A DNA stretch of 64,000 bases from Stenotrophomonas nematodicola (GTDB lineage: Bacteria > Pseudomonadota > Gammaproteobacteria > Xanthomonadales > Xanthomonadaceae), in the NCBI RefSeq assembly GCF_009467805.1, contig NZ_WIAY01000002.1:1-64000 (forward strand), written 5' to 3'. Below are positions 8,872 through 20,867 of this stretch, piece after piece; the first letter of the stretch is position 1; each line of letters starts with the position of its first letter. The notes below the pieces were generated by a model. It was not told where the DNA came from. It saw only the letters and a list, made by a program, of their open reading frames with translations, and did not search any database. Position numbers and translations under genes: made by a program.

Positions 8872-9000
8872 CGCACGGCGCGGCCGGTCTGCCCCGGCAG
8901 GCAGAGCGCCCCGCGCAGTGGGCGTTGTTGCCCTGCCCCTTGCGGTGCGGCGGGCGCTTCACTAGCCTTCGCCGGTCTGTCACCACCCAAGGATGTCCCC

Positions 9001-10998
9001 GTGAACCACCGCCCGCTCCTGCTGGCCCTGGCTGTCGGTGCTGCCGCACTGACGCTGGCGGCCTGCCAGAAGGAACCGTCCCCGGCCGATTCGCCGGCGG
9101 CGGGTACCGCTACCCCGTCCGAGACCGCGGACCAGTTCGTCGCCCGGGTCAACGCCGAGTACAAGGCCATGTACCCGGAAATGACCTCGGCGCAATGGCT
9201 GTCCTCGACCTACATCAACGACGACTCCGAGCGGGTGGCGGCCAAGGCCAACGAGCGCTGGCTGACGGTGCTCAACGGCTGGATCACGCAGGCGGCGGCA
9301 TTCGACGGCCAGCCGATGTCCGAGGACAGCAAGCGCGCCATCCACCTGCTCAAGCTGATGACCTCGATGCCGGCTCCGCGAGACCCGGCCAAGCTGGCCG
9401 AGCTGACCCGCATCGCCAGCCGCATGGAAGGCGCGTACGGCGCGGGCAAGTACTGCACCGACGACGCCGACCCGGCGAGTTGCCGCCAGCTGGGCGATCT
9501 GGAACAGGTACTGGCGCGCAGCCGCGACTACACCCTGCAGCTGGATGCCTGGCAGGGCTGGCACAGCACCACCAAGCCGATGCGTGCCGATTACCAGCGC
9601 TTCGTCGGTCTGGTCAACGAAGGCGCCAAGGAAATGGGCTTCGCCGATGCGGGCCAGATGTGGCGCAGCGGCTATGACATGCCGCCGGAGCAGATCGGCC
9701 CGGAAACCGACCGGCTGTGGGAGCAGGTCAAACCGATGTACGAGCAGCTGCACTGCTACGCCCGTACCAAGCTGGACACGACCTACGGCAAGGACAAGGC
9801 CGAAGTGGACGGCGGCCTGATCGCCGCGCACCTGCTCGGCAACATGTGGCAGCAGGACTGGTCCAACCTGTGGGACCAGCTGGAACCCTACCCGGGCGCG
9901 GGCAGCCTGGACATCACCGCGGCGCTGGAAAAGCAGTACCAGACCAACCTGAGCGGCGCGCTGGCCAAGGCCGGTGGCAACGGCGCCAGCGCCGAAGCGC
10001 AGTTCAAGGCGCAGCGTGAGGCCGAACTGCGGACCGCCAAGCAGATGACCGAACGCGCGCAGGACTTCTACGTGTCGCTGGGCATGCCGGCGCTGCCGAA
10101 GTCGTACTGGGACAAGACCCAGTTCATCAAGCCGCTGGACCGCAATGTGGTCTGCCATGCCAGCGCGTGGGACATGAACATGGACGGCGATGTGCGCACC
10201 AAGATGTGCATCAAGCCGAACGAAGAGACCTTCACCACGATCTACCACGAGCTGGGCCACATCTATTACGACCTGGCCTACAACCCGCTGCCGCCGCTGT
10301 TCCAGGGCGGTGCCAACGATGGCTTCCATGAGGCGATCGGCGACACCATCGTGCTGGCGATGACCCCGCAGTACCTCAACTCGATCGGCCTGGTCGACAA
10401 GCCGCAGGAAAGCCGCGAGGCGACCATCAATGCGCAGATGCGCATGGCGCTGAGCGGCGTGTCGTTCCTGCCGTTCGGGCTGATGATCGACCGCTGGCGC
10501 TGGGGCGTCTTCGACGGCTCGATCACCCCGGACCACTACAACCAGGCCTGGTGGGATCTGAAGGCCAAGTACCAGGGCGTGGCCCCGGCCAGCGCACGCG
10601 GCGAGGAGTTCTTCGATCCGGGCGCCAAGTACCACGTGCCGGGCAACACGCCGTACACCCGCTACTTCCTGGCGCGCATCCTGCAGTTCCAGTTCTACAA
10701 GGGCCTGTGCGACGCGGCCGGCTACACGGGTCCGCTGCACCAGTGCAGCTTCTACGGCAACAAGGAAGCCGGTCAGAAGTTCTGGGCGATGCTGAGCAAG
10801 GGCGCCAGCCAGCCGTGGCAGGCCACGCTGAAGGAAATCACCGGCGGCGACAAGCTCGATGCCGGCCCGATGATCGAGTACTTCAGCCCGGTCAACGAGT
10901 GGCTCAAGCAGCAGAACCAGGGCCAGATGTGCGGTTGGCAGGTCCCTGCGGCCACCGCCGCGGCCAAGCCGGCAGCAGCGGCTCCCGCCGCCCACTGA
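9001..10998 (+). CDS. M2 family peptidyl-dipeptidase (ACE-like) lipoprotein
   Basis: A 665-residue zinc peptidase. The GTG start is preceded by AAGGA and followed by a lipoprotein signal with lipobox LAAC (Cys21). The zinc motif HELGH is at about residue 416, and the third ligand Glu lies in GFHEAIGDTIVLA, both typical of peptidase family M2 (angiotensin-converting enzyme). Other ACE-type stretches are HASAWDMN, the RWRWGVFDG region and YHVPGNTPYTRYFLARILQFQFYKGLC. The enzyme removes dipeptides from the C-terminus of peptides, here probably in the periplasm or at the outer membrane. Bacterial M2 proteins are known in Xanthomonas and Shewanella. A strong terminator follows, so it looks like a single-gene unit. 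Confidence 0.93.
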   Translation: MNHRPLLLALAVGAAALTLAACQKEPSPADSPAAGTATPSETADQFVARVNAEYKAMYPEMTSAQWLSSTYINDDSERVAAKANERWLTVLNGWITQAAAFDGQPMSEDSKRAIHLLKLMTSMPAPRDPAKLAELTRIASRMEGAYGAGKYCTDDADPASCRQLGDLEQVLARSRDYTLQLDAWQGWHSTTKPMRADYQRFVGLVNEGAKEMGFADAGQMWRSGYDMPPEQIGPETDRLWEQVKPMYEQLHCYARTKLDTTYGKDKAEVDGGLIAAHLLGNMWQQDWSNLWDQLEPYPGAGSLDITAALEKQYQTNLSGALAKAGGNGASAEAQFKAQREAELRTAKQMTERAQDFYVSLGMPALPKSYWDKTQFIKPLDRNVVCHASAWDMNMDGDVRTKMCIKPNEETFTTIYHELGHIYYDLAYNPLPPLFQGGANDGFHEAIGDTIVLAMTPQYLNSIGLVDKPQESREATINAQMRMALSGVSFLPFGLMIDRWRWGVFDGSITPDHYNQAWWDLKAKYQGVAPASARGEEFFDPGAKYHVPGNTPYTRYFLARILQFQFYKGLCDAAGYTGPLHQCSFYGNKEAGQKFWAMLSKGASQPWQATLKEITGGDKLDAGPMIEYFSPVNEWLKQQNQGQMCGWQVPAATAAAKPAAAAPAAH

Positions 10999-11020
10999 GC
11001 AGTAATGCGATAAAAAAAGA

Positions 11021-11045
11021 ACCGGCCGCAAGGCCGGTTTTTTTT
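11021..11045 (+). terminator. Intrinsic terminator after the M2 peptidase
   Basis: A 7-bp stem ACCGGCC/GGCCGGT with loop GCAA is followed by eight T. The A run before the stem could also serve the opposite strand, for the small gene at 11200-11592. Confidence 0.93.
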
Positions 11046-11199
11046 GGGGGGGCTGTCTGCCGGTTACACCTGACAGCGGCGCCGTTCCGGGGTACCGCAG
11101 ACGGTGGGACATTCGTCGGCAAGGGCATCGCCGCCCGGCGCCCGCCCATGCGCCGCTGCGCGGGGAACCGTCCAGCGCGCGCGTTGTGTTTGCCGTTGC

Positions 11200-11592
11200 T
11201 CAGGCCTGCGCGGATGCCTTCAGACTGGCGGCGAAGTCCACCTTGTACTGGTCGAAATCCTTGCCGTCGGCCTTGGCCTCGGCATGGGCGGCATCCTTCA
11301 ACGCGTCCGAGTACACCAGCCGCACAGGGGTGCCTTGGCGCTCGTGCAGTTCAGCCGCCTGCATGATCAGCGCCAGTACGCGCGCCGCGCTGGCGGTCTG
11401 CCCGGCGATGCGGCCATCCATGCCCAGCACCCACTCGCCATCACGGCGCACGATCCCGGCCAGCAGCGTGCGCTGCTGGTCACGCAGTTCGGCATGCGGC
11501 TCGACCGGGGAGGCCTGGGCCTGCTCGCGGTTGGCGGCCTGGGTTTCGCGGCGCCGGCGGATGTCGCGGCGCAGTTTGGAGGTGGTCGACAT
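11200..11592 (-). CDS. Conserved hypothetical protein of 130 residues
   Basis: The protein is soluble, with a very basic N-terminus (MSTTSKLRRDIRRRRETQAAN) and a predicted helical body rich in Ala and charged residues; it has no cysteine, signal peptide or membrane segment. A short segment, GIVRRDGEWVLGMDGRIAGQ, looks like two beta strands. I do not recognise a named family. Coding is supported by codon use like its neighbours, a clean ATG and no overlap. It lies between two terminator-like structures and is probably its own unit. The function is unknown. Confidence 0.6.
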   Translation of the reverse strand: MSTTSKLRRDIRRRRETQAANREQAQASPVEPHAELRDQQRTLLAGIVRRDGEWVLGMDGRIAGQTASAARVLALIMQAAELHERQGTPVRLVYSDALKDAAHAEAKADGKDFDQYKVDFAASLKASAQA

Positions 11593-11632
11593 CGGGGGAC
11601 TTCCGGACTGCGTGAAAGTGCACAGGATACCG

Positions 11633-11673
11633 TACCGGCCGCAAGCGGCCCCCAGGGCATGCCCTGGCCGGTA
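11633..11673. repeat. Nested palindromes between the small gene and the efflux gene
   Basis: A perfect 16-base palindrome CCAGGGCATGCCCTGG (11652-11667) sits within outer arms TACCGGCC (11633-11640) and GGCCGGTA (11666-11673). The two pairings share bases 11666-11667, so they are alternative folds. There is no T run. It could be a REP-like element or a transcription end structure of the gene ending at 11734. Confidence 0.45.
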
Positions 11674-11733
11674 TTGGGGGGCAGCCAGCCGCGGGGCGAC
11701 GTTGCCCTGCGCCGCCGCGGCGTGCCGCAGGCG

Positions 11734-12957
11734 TCAGCCCGGCGGCAGCAGGGCCTCGTCGCGGCGCTCGCAGTGCCGCTCCCAGTACCAGAATGTCGCA
11801 CCGATGGCGAAGAAGCCCGCATAGCCCAATGCCAGATGCAGCGGATTGCCGCTGAGCAGGGGCGACACCACGCCGGCGACGACGGTGTTGATCATCAGCT
11901 GGATGAACATCTGCATCGACGAGGCCAGGCCGCGCTGCTGCGGATACATGTCCAGCACCGCCAGCGCCAGAATGGGGAAGATCAGCGCCATGCCGACGCC
12001 ACCGAGGAAGATCGGCAGCACTGCCCACGGCAGCGCGATCTGCGGCACCGACAGCACATAGCCCAGGTTGAGCAGCGCCGACAGCGCGCACAGGCCGAAG
12101 CCGATCGCGATCTGCCGCTGCGCCACCACCCGGCCGGCCATGCGCCCGGACAGGAACGACCCCATCGTCATGCCGCCGATGGTGGGAATGAACAGCCAGG
12201 CGAACCCGCCCTCGCCCAGCTTCAGGTGGTGCATCACAAACACCGGCGCCGAGGCGATGTAGAGAAAGATGCCGGAGAAGTTGAACGCACCCGCCGCCGC
12301 CAGCCGCAGCAACCGCGGGTGCGAGCCCATGCGCGCATAGCTGCGCAGCAGGGCGCGCATCGACAGCGGCGTGCGCGCCTGTACCGGATGGGTTTCGGGC
12401 AGCCACTTGCCGGTGGCCAGCAGCAGCACCACCGCGAACACCACCAGGAACCAGAAGATCAGCGGCCAGTCGCCGCCGCCGAGCAGGATCCAGCCGCCGA
12501 TGATCGGCGCGATCGCCGGGGCCACACCGAAGATCATCGACACCTGGCTCATCAGGCGCTGCGCATCGGCACCGTGGTACAGGTCGCGGATCACCGCGCG
12601 GCCCACGATCACGCCGACGCCGGCGGTCACACCCTGCAGGGCGCGGAACACCAGCAGCGTGGGCATGTCGCGCGACAGCGCGCAGCCGACCGACGCGGCG
12701 ATGAACAGCACCAGCCCGCCGATGATCACCCGCCTGCGACCGAACGCATCCGACAGCGGGCCGTGCGCCAGGCTCATCAGGCCGTAGAAAAGCAGGTACA
12801 CGCTGATGGTCTGCTGCACGGCGACCTGGTCCACCTGCATGCGTTCACCCAGCAGCAGGAAGGCCGGGAAGATGGTATCGATCGAGAACGGACCGAACAT
12901 CGCCAGGCCTGCGAGCAGCAGGGCCAGGCGGCGGGTCGAGGGCGAGGCGGGCGTCAT
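11734..12957 (-). CDS. Bcr/CflA-type drug resistance transporter (MFS, 12 helices)
   Basis: A 407-residue MFS protein with about twelve helices. The N-terminal half has FSIDTIFPAFLLLGERMQVD and the MFS loop GPLSDAFGRRRVIIGG, then RALQGVTAGVGVIVGRAVIRD, the pattern of the Bcr/CflA subfamily (DHA1). These pumps export drugs such as bicyclomycin or chloramphenicol by proton antiport. The ATG at 12957 is chosen because GGAAG is well placed upstream; an in-frame ATG at 12978 would add seven residues. It is transcribed away from the glycine riboswitch region. The substrate cannot be read from the sequence. Confidence 0.88.
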   Translation of the reverse strand: MTPASPSTRRLALLLAGLAMFGPFSIDTIFPAFLLLGERMQVDQVAVQQTISVYLLFYGLMSLAHGPLSDAFGRRRVIIGGLVLFIAASVGCALSRDMPTLLVFRALQGVTAGVGVIVGRAVIRDLYHGADAQRLMSQVSMIFGVAPAIAPIIGGWILLGGGDWPLIFWFLVVFAVVLLLATGKWLPETHPVQARTPLSMRALLRSYARMGSHPRLLRLAAAGAFNFSGIFLYIASAPVFVMHHLKLGEGGFAWLFIPTIGGMTMGSFLSGRMAGRVVAQRQIAIGFGLCALSALLNLGYVLSVPQIALPWAVLPIFLGGVGMALIFPILALAVLDMYPQQRGLASSMQMFIQLMINTVVAGVVSPLLSGNPLHLALGYAGFFAIGATFWYWERHCERRDEALLPPG

Positions 12958-13149
12958 GCGGTCTTCCGTCTGGGCCATGCGCAAACGCACGGCGGGCGCC
13001 AGCCCGGAACGGGCGGCGCCAGATGAATACGAGGATCCGGTGATGATAGGCCTTTGTGTGGCCGGGCACCATCGCCACGGCCCTGTTCGGACGCCCATAC
13101 CACCCCGTATTCATGTGGCGTAGGGACGCAGCGGATCAGGCCGCTGGGC

Positions 13150-13155
13150 TATAAT
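13150..13155 (+). promoter_or_regulatory. -10 box of the gcvP riboswitch transcript
   Basis: A perfect TATAAT lies about 15 bases before the first riboswitch stem. No convincing -35 is seen at the usual distance. Transcription would start near 13162. Confidence 0.6.
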
Positions 13156-13167
13156 CGCCTGGCTACA

Positions 13168-13352
13168 TGGTGGGAGAAGCGGACGGTCGTTTTGGGCCAG
13201 CCGCTGCCGAAGGCGCAACGCCCGTAATCGCTCAGGCCCGATACCACCCGCACCACAACTCTGGAGAGACCGGCGAGTGCCGGCGCCGAAGGGGCACGGA
13301 GCACGCAGATGCGCGCTTTTAAACTCTCAGGCAAAAGGACAGAGGGGCACCC
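13168..13352 (+). promoter_or_regulatory. Tandem glycine riboswitch upstream of gcvP
   Basis: Two glycine aptamers follow each other. The first (about 13168-13250) has GGGAGAAGCGG, then GCCGAAGGCGCAACGCCC and ATCGCTCAGGCCCGATACCA. The second (about 13258-13350) has CTCTGGAGAGACCGGCG, then GCGCCGAAGGGGCACGGAG and AAACTCTCAGGCAAAAGGAC ending AGAGGGG. The CTCTGGAGAG ... GCCGAAGG ... CTCAGGCAAAAGGACAGAG pattern is the hallmark of the class. It probably turns on gcvP when glycine is high. No terminator is obvious between aptamer 2 and gcvP, so control may act on translation. Confidence 0.95.
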
Positions 13353-13444
13353 AGGAAGACCGCAGGGTCCGGTGGCTCGCGCCTGTTCGCGCCACGGCCC
13401 GGCCGCCTTCCGAACGTGCGTGCCCACTCTCCGAGATGCCAGCC

Positions 13445-16315
13445 ATGTCCAACAACACCCCTTCCCTGCGCGAGCTTGAACACAGCCACGCGTTCGTCGA
13501 ACGCCACATTGGCCCGAACGACGCCGAGATCGCGCAGATGCTCGACGTGGTCGGCCACGCGTCGCTGGATGCGCTGACCGATGCGATCGTCCCGGCCGGG
13601 ATCAAGTCGCCGGCACCGCTGGCCCTGCCCGATTCGCTGACCGAAGTGCAGGCACTGGCCAAGATCCGCGCCATCGCCGACAAGAACCAGGTGTTCCGCA
13701 CCTTCATCGGCCAGGGCTACTACGGCACGCTGACTCCGAACGTGATCCTGCGCAACGTGCTGGAAAATCCGGCGTGGTACACCGCCTACACCCCGTACCA
13801 GGCCGAAATCTCGCAGGGCCGCATGGAAGCGCTGATCAACTTCCAGACGCTGTGCGCCGACCTGACCGGCATGGAAATCGCCAACGCCTCGCTGCTCGAC
13901 GAAGCCACCGCCGCGGCTGAAGCGATGACGCTGGCCAAGCGCTCGGCCAAGTCGAAGTCCGACACCTTCTTCGTGCACGACGCCGTGCACCCGCAGACGC
14001 TGGAGCTGCTGCGCACGCGCGCCGAACCGCTCGGTATCGTGCTGCGCGTGGGCACTCCGGCCGAGGCGCTGGAGGCGGAGGCCTACGGCGTGCTGCTGCA
14101 GTACCCGGATACCTTCGGCCATATCGGCGACCACAAGGCGCTGGCCGATGCCGTGCACGCCCGTGGCGGCCTGGTGGCGGTGGCCACCGACCTGCTCGCC
14201 CTGACCCTGATCGCCGCCCCCGGCGAATGGGGCGCGGACATCGTGGTCGGCAACTCGCAGCGCTTCGGCGTGCCGTTCGGTTTTGGTGGCCCGCATGCCG
14301 CCTTCATGGCCTGCCGCGATGCCTACAAGCGTTCGATGCCGGGCCGCCTGATCGGTGTGTCGGTCGATGCGCAGGGCAATGCCGCCTACCGCCTGACCCT
14401 GCAGACCCGCGAGCAGCACATCCGTCGCGAGAAGGCCACTTCGAACATCTGTACCGCGCAGGTGCTGCTGGCCGTGATGGCCTCGATGTATGCCGTGTAC
14501 CACGGCCCGGACGGCCTGACCCGCATCGCCCGCCGCACGCATCGGCTGGCCAGCATCCTGGCGGCCGCGCTGCGCGGCGCCGGCGTCAACGTCGGCGAGC
14601 ACTTCTTCGATACGCTGCACATCAAGGACATCGACGCCGGGGCGATCCACGCCAAGGCCGCCGCCGCACGCATCAACCTGCGCGCGATCGACAGCGAAGC
14701 GGTCGGCATCAGCCTGGATGAAACCGCCACCCGTGCCGACATCGTCGCGCTCGGCCAGCTGTTCGGTGTGAACGTCGATGTGGACGCGCTCGACGCCACC
14801 ACCGCCGACGCGCTGCCGGCCGGCCTGGTGCGCACCAGCGCCTTCCTGACCCACCCGGTGTTCAACACCCACCACAGCGAACACGAACTGCTGCGCTACC
14901 TGCGTTCGCTGGCGGACAAGGACCTGGCGATGGATCGCACCATGATCCCGCTGGGCAGCTGCACCATGAAGCTCAACGCCACCGCCGAGATGATCCCGGT
15001 GACCTGGCCGGAGTTCGCCAACATCCATCCGCTGGCCCCGGCCGACCAGGCCACCGGCTACAAGGAACTCATCGACGGCCTGGAAGCGATGCTGGTGGAG
15101 TGCACCGGCTACGACGCCGTCAGCCTGCAGCCGAACTCCGGCGCGCAGGGCGAGTACGCCGGCCTGCTGGCGATCCGCGCCTACCACCGCTCGCGCGGCG
15201 ACGACCACCGCGACGTGTGCCTGATCCCCGATTCGGCGCACGGCACCAACCCGGCCTCGGCGCAGATGTGCGGCATGAAGGTCGTGGTGACCAAGACCGA
15301 TGCCAACGGCAACGTCGACGTCGAGGACATCCGCGTCAACGCCGAGAAGTACAGCGACCGCCTGGCCGCGCTGATGATCACCTACCCGTCCACGCATGGC
15401 GTGTTCGAGGAGGAAGTGGTCGAGATCTGCGAGATCATCCACAAGCACGGCGGCCAGGTGTACACCGACGGTGCCAACATGAACGCCCTGGTGGGCGTGG
15501 CCAAGCCCGGCAAGTGGGGCTCGGACGTGTCGCACCTGAATCTGCACAAGACCTTCTGCATTCCGCACGGCGGCGGCGGCCCGGGCGTGGGCCCGTGCGC
15601 GGTCAAATCGCACCTGGCGCCGTTCCTGCCCAAGGTGCTGGGCGGCGAAGGCGATGTGGGCATGGTCAGCGCGGCCAGCTTCGGCAGCGCCTCGATCCTG
15701 CCGATCAGCTGGATGTACATCACCCTGATGGGCACCGCCGGCCTGCGCAAGGCGACCCAGGTCGCGCTGCTCAACGCCAATTACATCGCCAAGCGTCTGG
15801 CCCCGCACTTCAAGACCCTGTACACCGGCCGCAACGGGCTGGTGGCGCATGAGTGCATCCTGGACGTGCGTCCGCTGGAGAAGACCTCCGGCATCGCCGC
15901 CGAGGACGTGGCCAAGCGCCTGATCGACTTCGGCTTCCACGCCCCGACCCTGAGCTTCCCGGTCGCCGGCACGCTGATGGTGGAGCCGACCGAAAGCGAA
16001 TCGCTGCACGAACTGGATCGCTTCATCAACGCGATGATCCAGATCCGTGAAGAAATCGCCGCGATCGAAGACGGCCGCCTGGACCGCGAGGACAACCCGC
16101 TCAAGAATGCGCCGCACACCGCCACGGCGGTCTCGGCCAGCGAGTGGGCCCATGCCTACCCGCGCGAGCTGGCGGCCTTCCCGCTGGCCAGCCTGCGCCA
16201 GCAGAAGTACTGGCCGCCGGTGGCACGCGTGGATAACGTCTACGGCGACAAGAACGTGATGTGCGCCTGCATCCCGGTCGATGCCTACAAGGAAGACGAG
16301 GGCGTGGAGGTCTGA
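13445..16315 (+). CDS. gcvP: Glycine dehydrogenase (P protein of the glycine cleavage system)
   Basis: A 956-residue PLP enzyme that decarboxylates glycine and passes the aminomethyl group to lipoyl-GcvH. It opens SFVER-type ([19 protein letters not shown]) and carries the two fused halves of long P proteins. The PLP lysine is in [20 protein letters not shown], and the glycine-rich [20 protein letters not shown] region is intact. The ATG at 13445 is preferred to 13436; a longer frame upstream reads into the riboswitch and is not coding. The gene stands alone behind the tandem glycine riboswitch; gcvT and gcvH must lie elsewhere. A strong terminator follows. Confidence 0.97.
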   Translation: MSNNTPSLRELEHSHAFVERHIGPNDAEIAQMLDVVGHASLDALTDAIVPAGIKSPAPLALPDSLTEVQALAKIRAIADKNQVFRTFIGQGYYGTLTPNVILRNVLENPAWYTAYTPYQAEISQGRMEALINFQTLCADLTGMEIANASLLDEATAAAEAMTLAKRSAKSKSDTFFVHDAVHPQTLELLRTRAEPLGIVLRVGTPAEALEAEAYGVLLQYPDTFGHIGDHKALADAVHARGGLVAVATDLLALTLIAAPGEWGADIVVGNSQRFGVPFGFGGPHAAFMACRDAYKRSMPGRLIGVSVDAQGNAAYRLTLQTREQHIRREKATSNICTAQVLLAVMASMYAVYHGPDGLTRIARRTHRLASILAAALRGAGVNVGEHFFDTLHIKDIDAGAIHAKAAAARINLRAIDSEAVGISLDETATRADIVALGQLFGVNVDVDALDATTADALPAGLVRTSAFLTHPVFNTHHSEHELLRYLRSLADKDLAMDRTMIPLGSCTMKLNATAEMIPVTWPEFANIHPLAPADQATGYKELIDGLEAMLVECTGYDAVSLQPNSGAQGEYAGLLAIRAYHRSRGDDHRDVCLIPDSAHGTNPASAQMCGMKVVVTKTDANGNVDVEDIRVNAEKYSDRLAALMITYPSTHGVFEEEVVEICEIIHKHGGQVYTDGANMNALVGVAKPGKWGSDVSHLNLHKTFCIPHGGGGPGVGPCAVKSHLAPFLPKVLGGEGDVGMVSAASFGSASILPISWMYITLMGTAGLRKATQVALLNANYIAKRLAPHFKTLYTGRNGLVAHECILDVRPLEKTSGIAAEDVAKRLIDFGFHAPTLSFPVAGTLMVEPTESESLHELDRFINAMIQIREEIAAIEDGRLDREDNPLKNAPHTATAVSASEWAHAYPRELAAFPLASLRQQKYWPPVARVDNVYGDKNVMCACIPVDAYKEDEGVEV

Positions 16316-16341
16316 ACCTCCCTGCCCTGACGCAACGAAAA

Positions 16342-16368
16342 ACGGCCCGCGCAAGCGGGCCGTTTTTT
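16342..16368. terminator. Bidirectional terminator between gcvP and the permease
   Basis: A 9-bp stem ACGGCCCGC/GCGGGCCGT with loop GCAA has six T on the right and five A on the left. It can end gcvP and the convergent permease gene. Confidence 0.93.
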
Positions 16369-16393
16369 GTTGGGAGATGCCTCGTGGTGCCGG

Positions 16394-17788
16394 TCAATCG
16401 CCCGGACGGTTGGCCCGCACGCGGCGCGCCACTTCACTGGTGATCGCGATCACTGCGGTCAGCGCCGCCATCGAGAGGAACTGCAGGCGGGTGTGCGCTT
16501 CGGACAGCAGCAGGCCGAAGATCAGCGCCAGCACGCCCAGGCCGAGCACGGTCAGGTAGGGATAGCCGGCCATGCGGAACGGCAGGCGGGTGCCATCACG
16601 GTTGGCGCGGTGGCGCAGGATCAACTGCGACAGCAACGAGATCGTCCACACCAGCAGGCAGGTCGAGCCAACGATGTTGAGCAGCACCGGCAGCACCCGC
16701 TCCGGGAACAGCAGTTCCATCACCGTGGCCGCAAAGCCGAACAGCACGCTGGCCAGCACCGCGATGATGGGGACCTGGCGCGGATCGGTCCACCCGAGCA
16801 CGGCCGGCGCTTCGCGGCGCTGCGCCAGCGAGAACATCATGCGCGAGGCGCCATACAGATTGGCATTGAGCGCGGACAGCAGCGCGATCACCGCGATCAG
16901 GGTGATGGCGGTGGCCGCACCGGGAATCCTGGCCACCTCCAGCACCGCGGCGAACGGCGACTTGAGCAGCTCGCTGGTCCACGGCACCACGGCGATGATC
17001 ACGCTCAGCGAGCCGATGTAGAACACCAGGATGCGCCAGGCCACGGTGCGGATCGCGCGCGCGATGCTGCGCTCGGGGTCTTCGGTTTCCGCTGCGGCCA
17101 CCGCCACGATCTCGGTGCCTCCGAAGGCGAACACCACCACCAGCAGGGCCGCGCCGACGCCGGCCAGCCCCGTGGGCGCAAAGCCACCGTGCGCGGTGAA
17201 ATTGCTCAGGCCCGGCGACGTCACATCGGGCAGCCAGCCCAGCAGCAGCGCCGCGCCGATCAGGATGAAGGCCACGATCGCCACCACTTTGAGGATCGCG
17301 AACCAGAACTCGAACTCGCCGAAGTTCTTCACCCCCAGCAGGTTGATCGCGGTGAAAAACACCATGAAGGCCAGCGCCGCCATCGGCACCGAAATCACTG
17401 GCCACACCGTGGCCAGCAGGCCCGCCGCGCCAACCGCCTCGGCGGCGATCACGATCACCAGCTGCACCCACCACAACCAGCCCACCGTGGCGCCGGCGGT
17501 GGCGCCCATCGCATCGGCGGCGTACACCGAGAACGCGCCGCTGGTCGGCTTGGCCGCCGCCATTTCGCCCAGCGCGTTCATCACGATGATCACCAGCGCG
17601 CCGGCGACCAGGTAGGACAGCAGTACTGCCGGCCCGGCGGCCTGCACGCCCACGCCGGAGCCGAGGAACAGACCCGCGCCGATCGCGCTGCCCAAGCCCA
17701 TCATGATCAGCTGGCGGGGTTTGAGCGCGTGGCCCAGGCGGGCGTTGGCGGGAGAAGCGGCAGGAGCCGGAGTCGGAGATGCGGGCAT
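16394..17788 (-). CDS. Amino acid permease of the APC family (AAT type)
   Basis: A 464-residue transporter with twelve helices. It starts LKPRQLIMMGLGSAIGAGLFLGSG, the substrate-binding GSAIGAGLF segment of helix 1, and contains FAFGGTEIVAVAAAETEDPE in helix 6, both signatures of the proline/GABA/aromatic amino acid permeases of the AAT group. It probably imports a neutral or aromatic amino acid by proton symport; the substrate is not deducible. It is convergent with gcvP, and its start lies 92 bases before the end of the PAS-AraC gene, so the two may form an operon. Confidence 0.9.
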   Translation of the reverse strand: MPASPTPAPAASPANARLGHALKPRQLIMMGLGSAIGAGLFLGSGVGVQAAGPAVLLSYLVAGALVIIVMNALGEMAAAKPTSGAFSVYAADAMGATAGATVGWLWWVQLVIVIAAEAVGAAGLLATVWPVISVPMAALAFMVFFTAINLLGVKNFGEFEFWFAILKVVAIVAFILIGAALLLGWLPDVTSPGLSNFTAHGGFAPTGLAGVGAALLVVVFAFGGTEIVAVAAAETEDPERSIARAIRTVAWRILVFYIGSLSVIIAVVPWTSELLKSPFAAVLEVARIPGAATAITLIAVIALLSALNANLYGASRMMFSLAQRREAPAVLGWTDPRQVPIIAVLASVLFGFAATVMELLFPERVLPVLLNIVGSTCLLVWTISLLSQLILRHRANRDGTRLPFRMAGYPYLTVLGLGVLALIFGLLLSEAHTRLQFLSMAALTAVIAITSEVARRVRANRPGD

Positions 17789-17880
17789 CGGGATCGCTTG
17801 GCGGGCAACGAGTGCGACACGATACCGCGTCCGGCGGCATGACGGGATAGGCCGGAAGGCCGGGTCGGCCGGGGCCGCGC

Positions 17881-18591
17881 TCAGGCCTCGGCGCGTTCGC
17901 CGATCTGGGCGCGGTAGCCACGCGGCGATACCCCGACCTCGGCCTTGAACTTGCGCGTGAACGCGCTCTGGTCGGTGAAGCCACAGGCCTGGCCGATGCT
18001 GGCGATGGTGTCCGGACCATGCAGCAGATGGACCGCCATCTGGATGCGCAGGCGGGTCAGCACCTGCTGCGGGGTCATCTGGAACACTTTGCGGAAGGTC
18101 CGCTCCAGCTTGGACAGCGAGAACCCGGTGATGTCCAGCAGCGTCTGCATGCGTACATTCTCGGCGTAGTGCGCGTTCAGATGCGCCAGCGCCAGGCGCA
18201 GCTGCTCGTACTGGGTGCCCAGGCTGTCCTTCTGGCCCAGGTCGCGCGAAATCCCGATCAGCCCCTGCACCTGGCCCTCGACCAGCAGCGGGCGCTTGCA
18301 GGTCAGGCACCAGCCCGGCTCGCGGTTGGCGAACAGGTGCAGTTCCATCAGGTTCTCGATCACCTTGCCGGCCAGCACCTGCGCGTCCTGGGAGGCGTAG
18401 TCGGCGCCCAGCCCGGTCGGGTAGATTTCCGCGGCGGTCCGGCCGATCACCTCCTTGCGCGACTTCAGGCCCAGCCGGCGCAGCATCGTCTGGTTGATGT
18501 GCGTGTAGCGGCCCTGGCGGTCCTTCATGAAGAACAACACGTCCGGGATCGCGTCGAAGAGGGCTTCGATGTCGGCGGGTTCAACGCGCAT
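17881..18591 (-). CDS. AraC-family regulator with an N-terminal PAS domain
   Basis: A 236-residue regulator. Residues 5-120 form a PAS domain (IEALFDAIPDVLFFMKDRQG ... GLIGISRDLGQ) with a CxxC pair, Cys95 and Cys98 (EPGWCLTCKRPLL), which could bind metal or sense redox state. Residues 130-232 are the double helix-turn-helix of AraC/XylS proteins (ACGFTDQSAFTRKFKAEVGVSPRGYR). The ATG at 18591 starts right at the PAS domain; no strong Shine-Dalgarno is seen. It is divergent from katE (145 bases between starts) and upstream of the permease, so either neighbour could be its target. PAS-AraC fusions exist in other Proteobacteria; the ligand here is unknown. Confidence 0.85.
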   Translation of the reverse strand: MRVEPADIEALFDAIPDVLFFMKDRQGRYTHINQTMLRRLGLKSRKEVIGRTAAEIYPTGLGADYASQDAQVLAGKVIENLMELHLFANREPGWCLTCKRPLLVEGQVQGLIGISRDLGQKDSLGTQYEQLRLALAHLNAHYAENVRMQTLLDITGFSLSKLERTFRKVFQMTPQQVLTRLRIQMAVHLLHGPDTIASIGQACGFTDQSAFTRKFKAEVGVSPRGYRAQIGERAEA

Positions 18592-18736
18592 GGCACGGCA
18601 GGCTGGGAAGGAACACGCGCCAAGGATACCCGTCGCGTGAAGCGCAGGTGCATGCTGCCGGCCATTTTCGCACCGCTGGTTAACGCCCGGGTTGCCAGTG
18701 TGAGGTGTTGCCACCCCGCCAGCCCGGAGAGCCCTC

Positions 18737-20821
<2,085 letters not shown>

Positions 20822-20832
20822 CGCGGGATGTC

Positions 20833-20862
20833 GCTGCGACGGCGGGGTGCCGTCGTCGCAGC
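20833..20862. terminator. Stem-loop between convergent katE and the membrane-protein gene
   Basis: The arms GCTGCGACGGC and GCCGTCGTCGCAGC pair with a three-base bulge, directly after the katE stop and before the end of the opposite gene. There is no T run, so it is either a weak terminator or a REP-like palindrome. Confidence 0.5.
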
Positions 20863-20867
20863 ACGGA

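Noticed and set aside
13319..16354. Long minus-strand open frame of about 1000 codons across gcvP
   Set aside because: Same reason: antisense shadow of gcvP with Arg/His/Gln-rich low-complexity translation.
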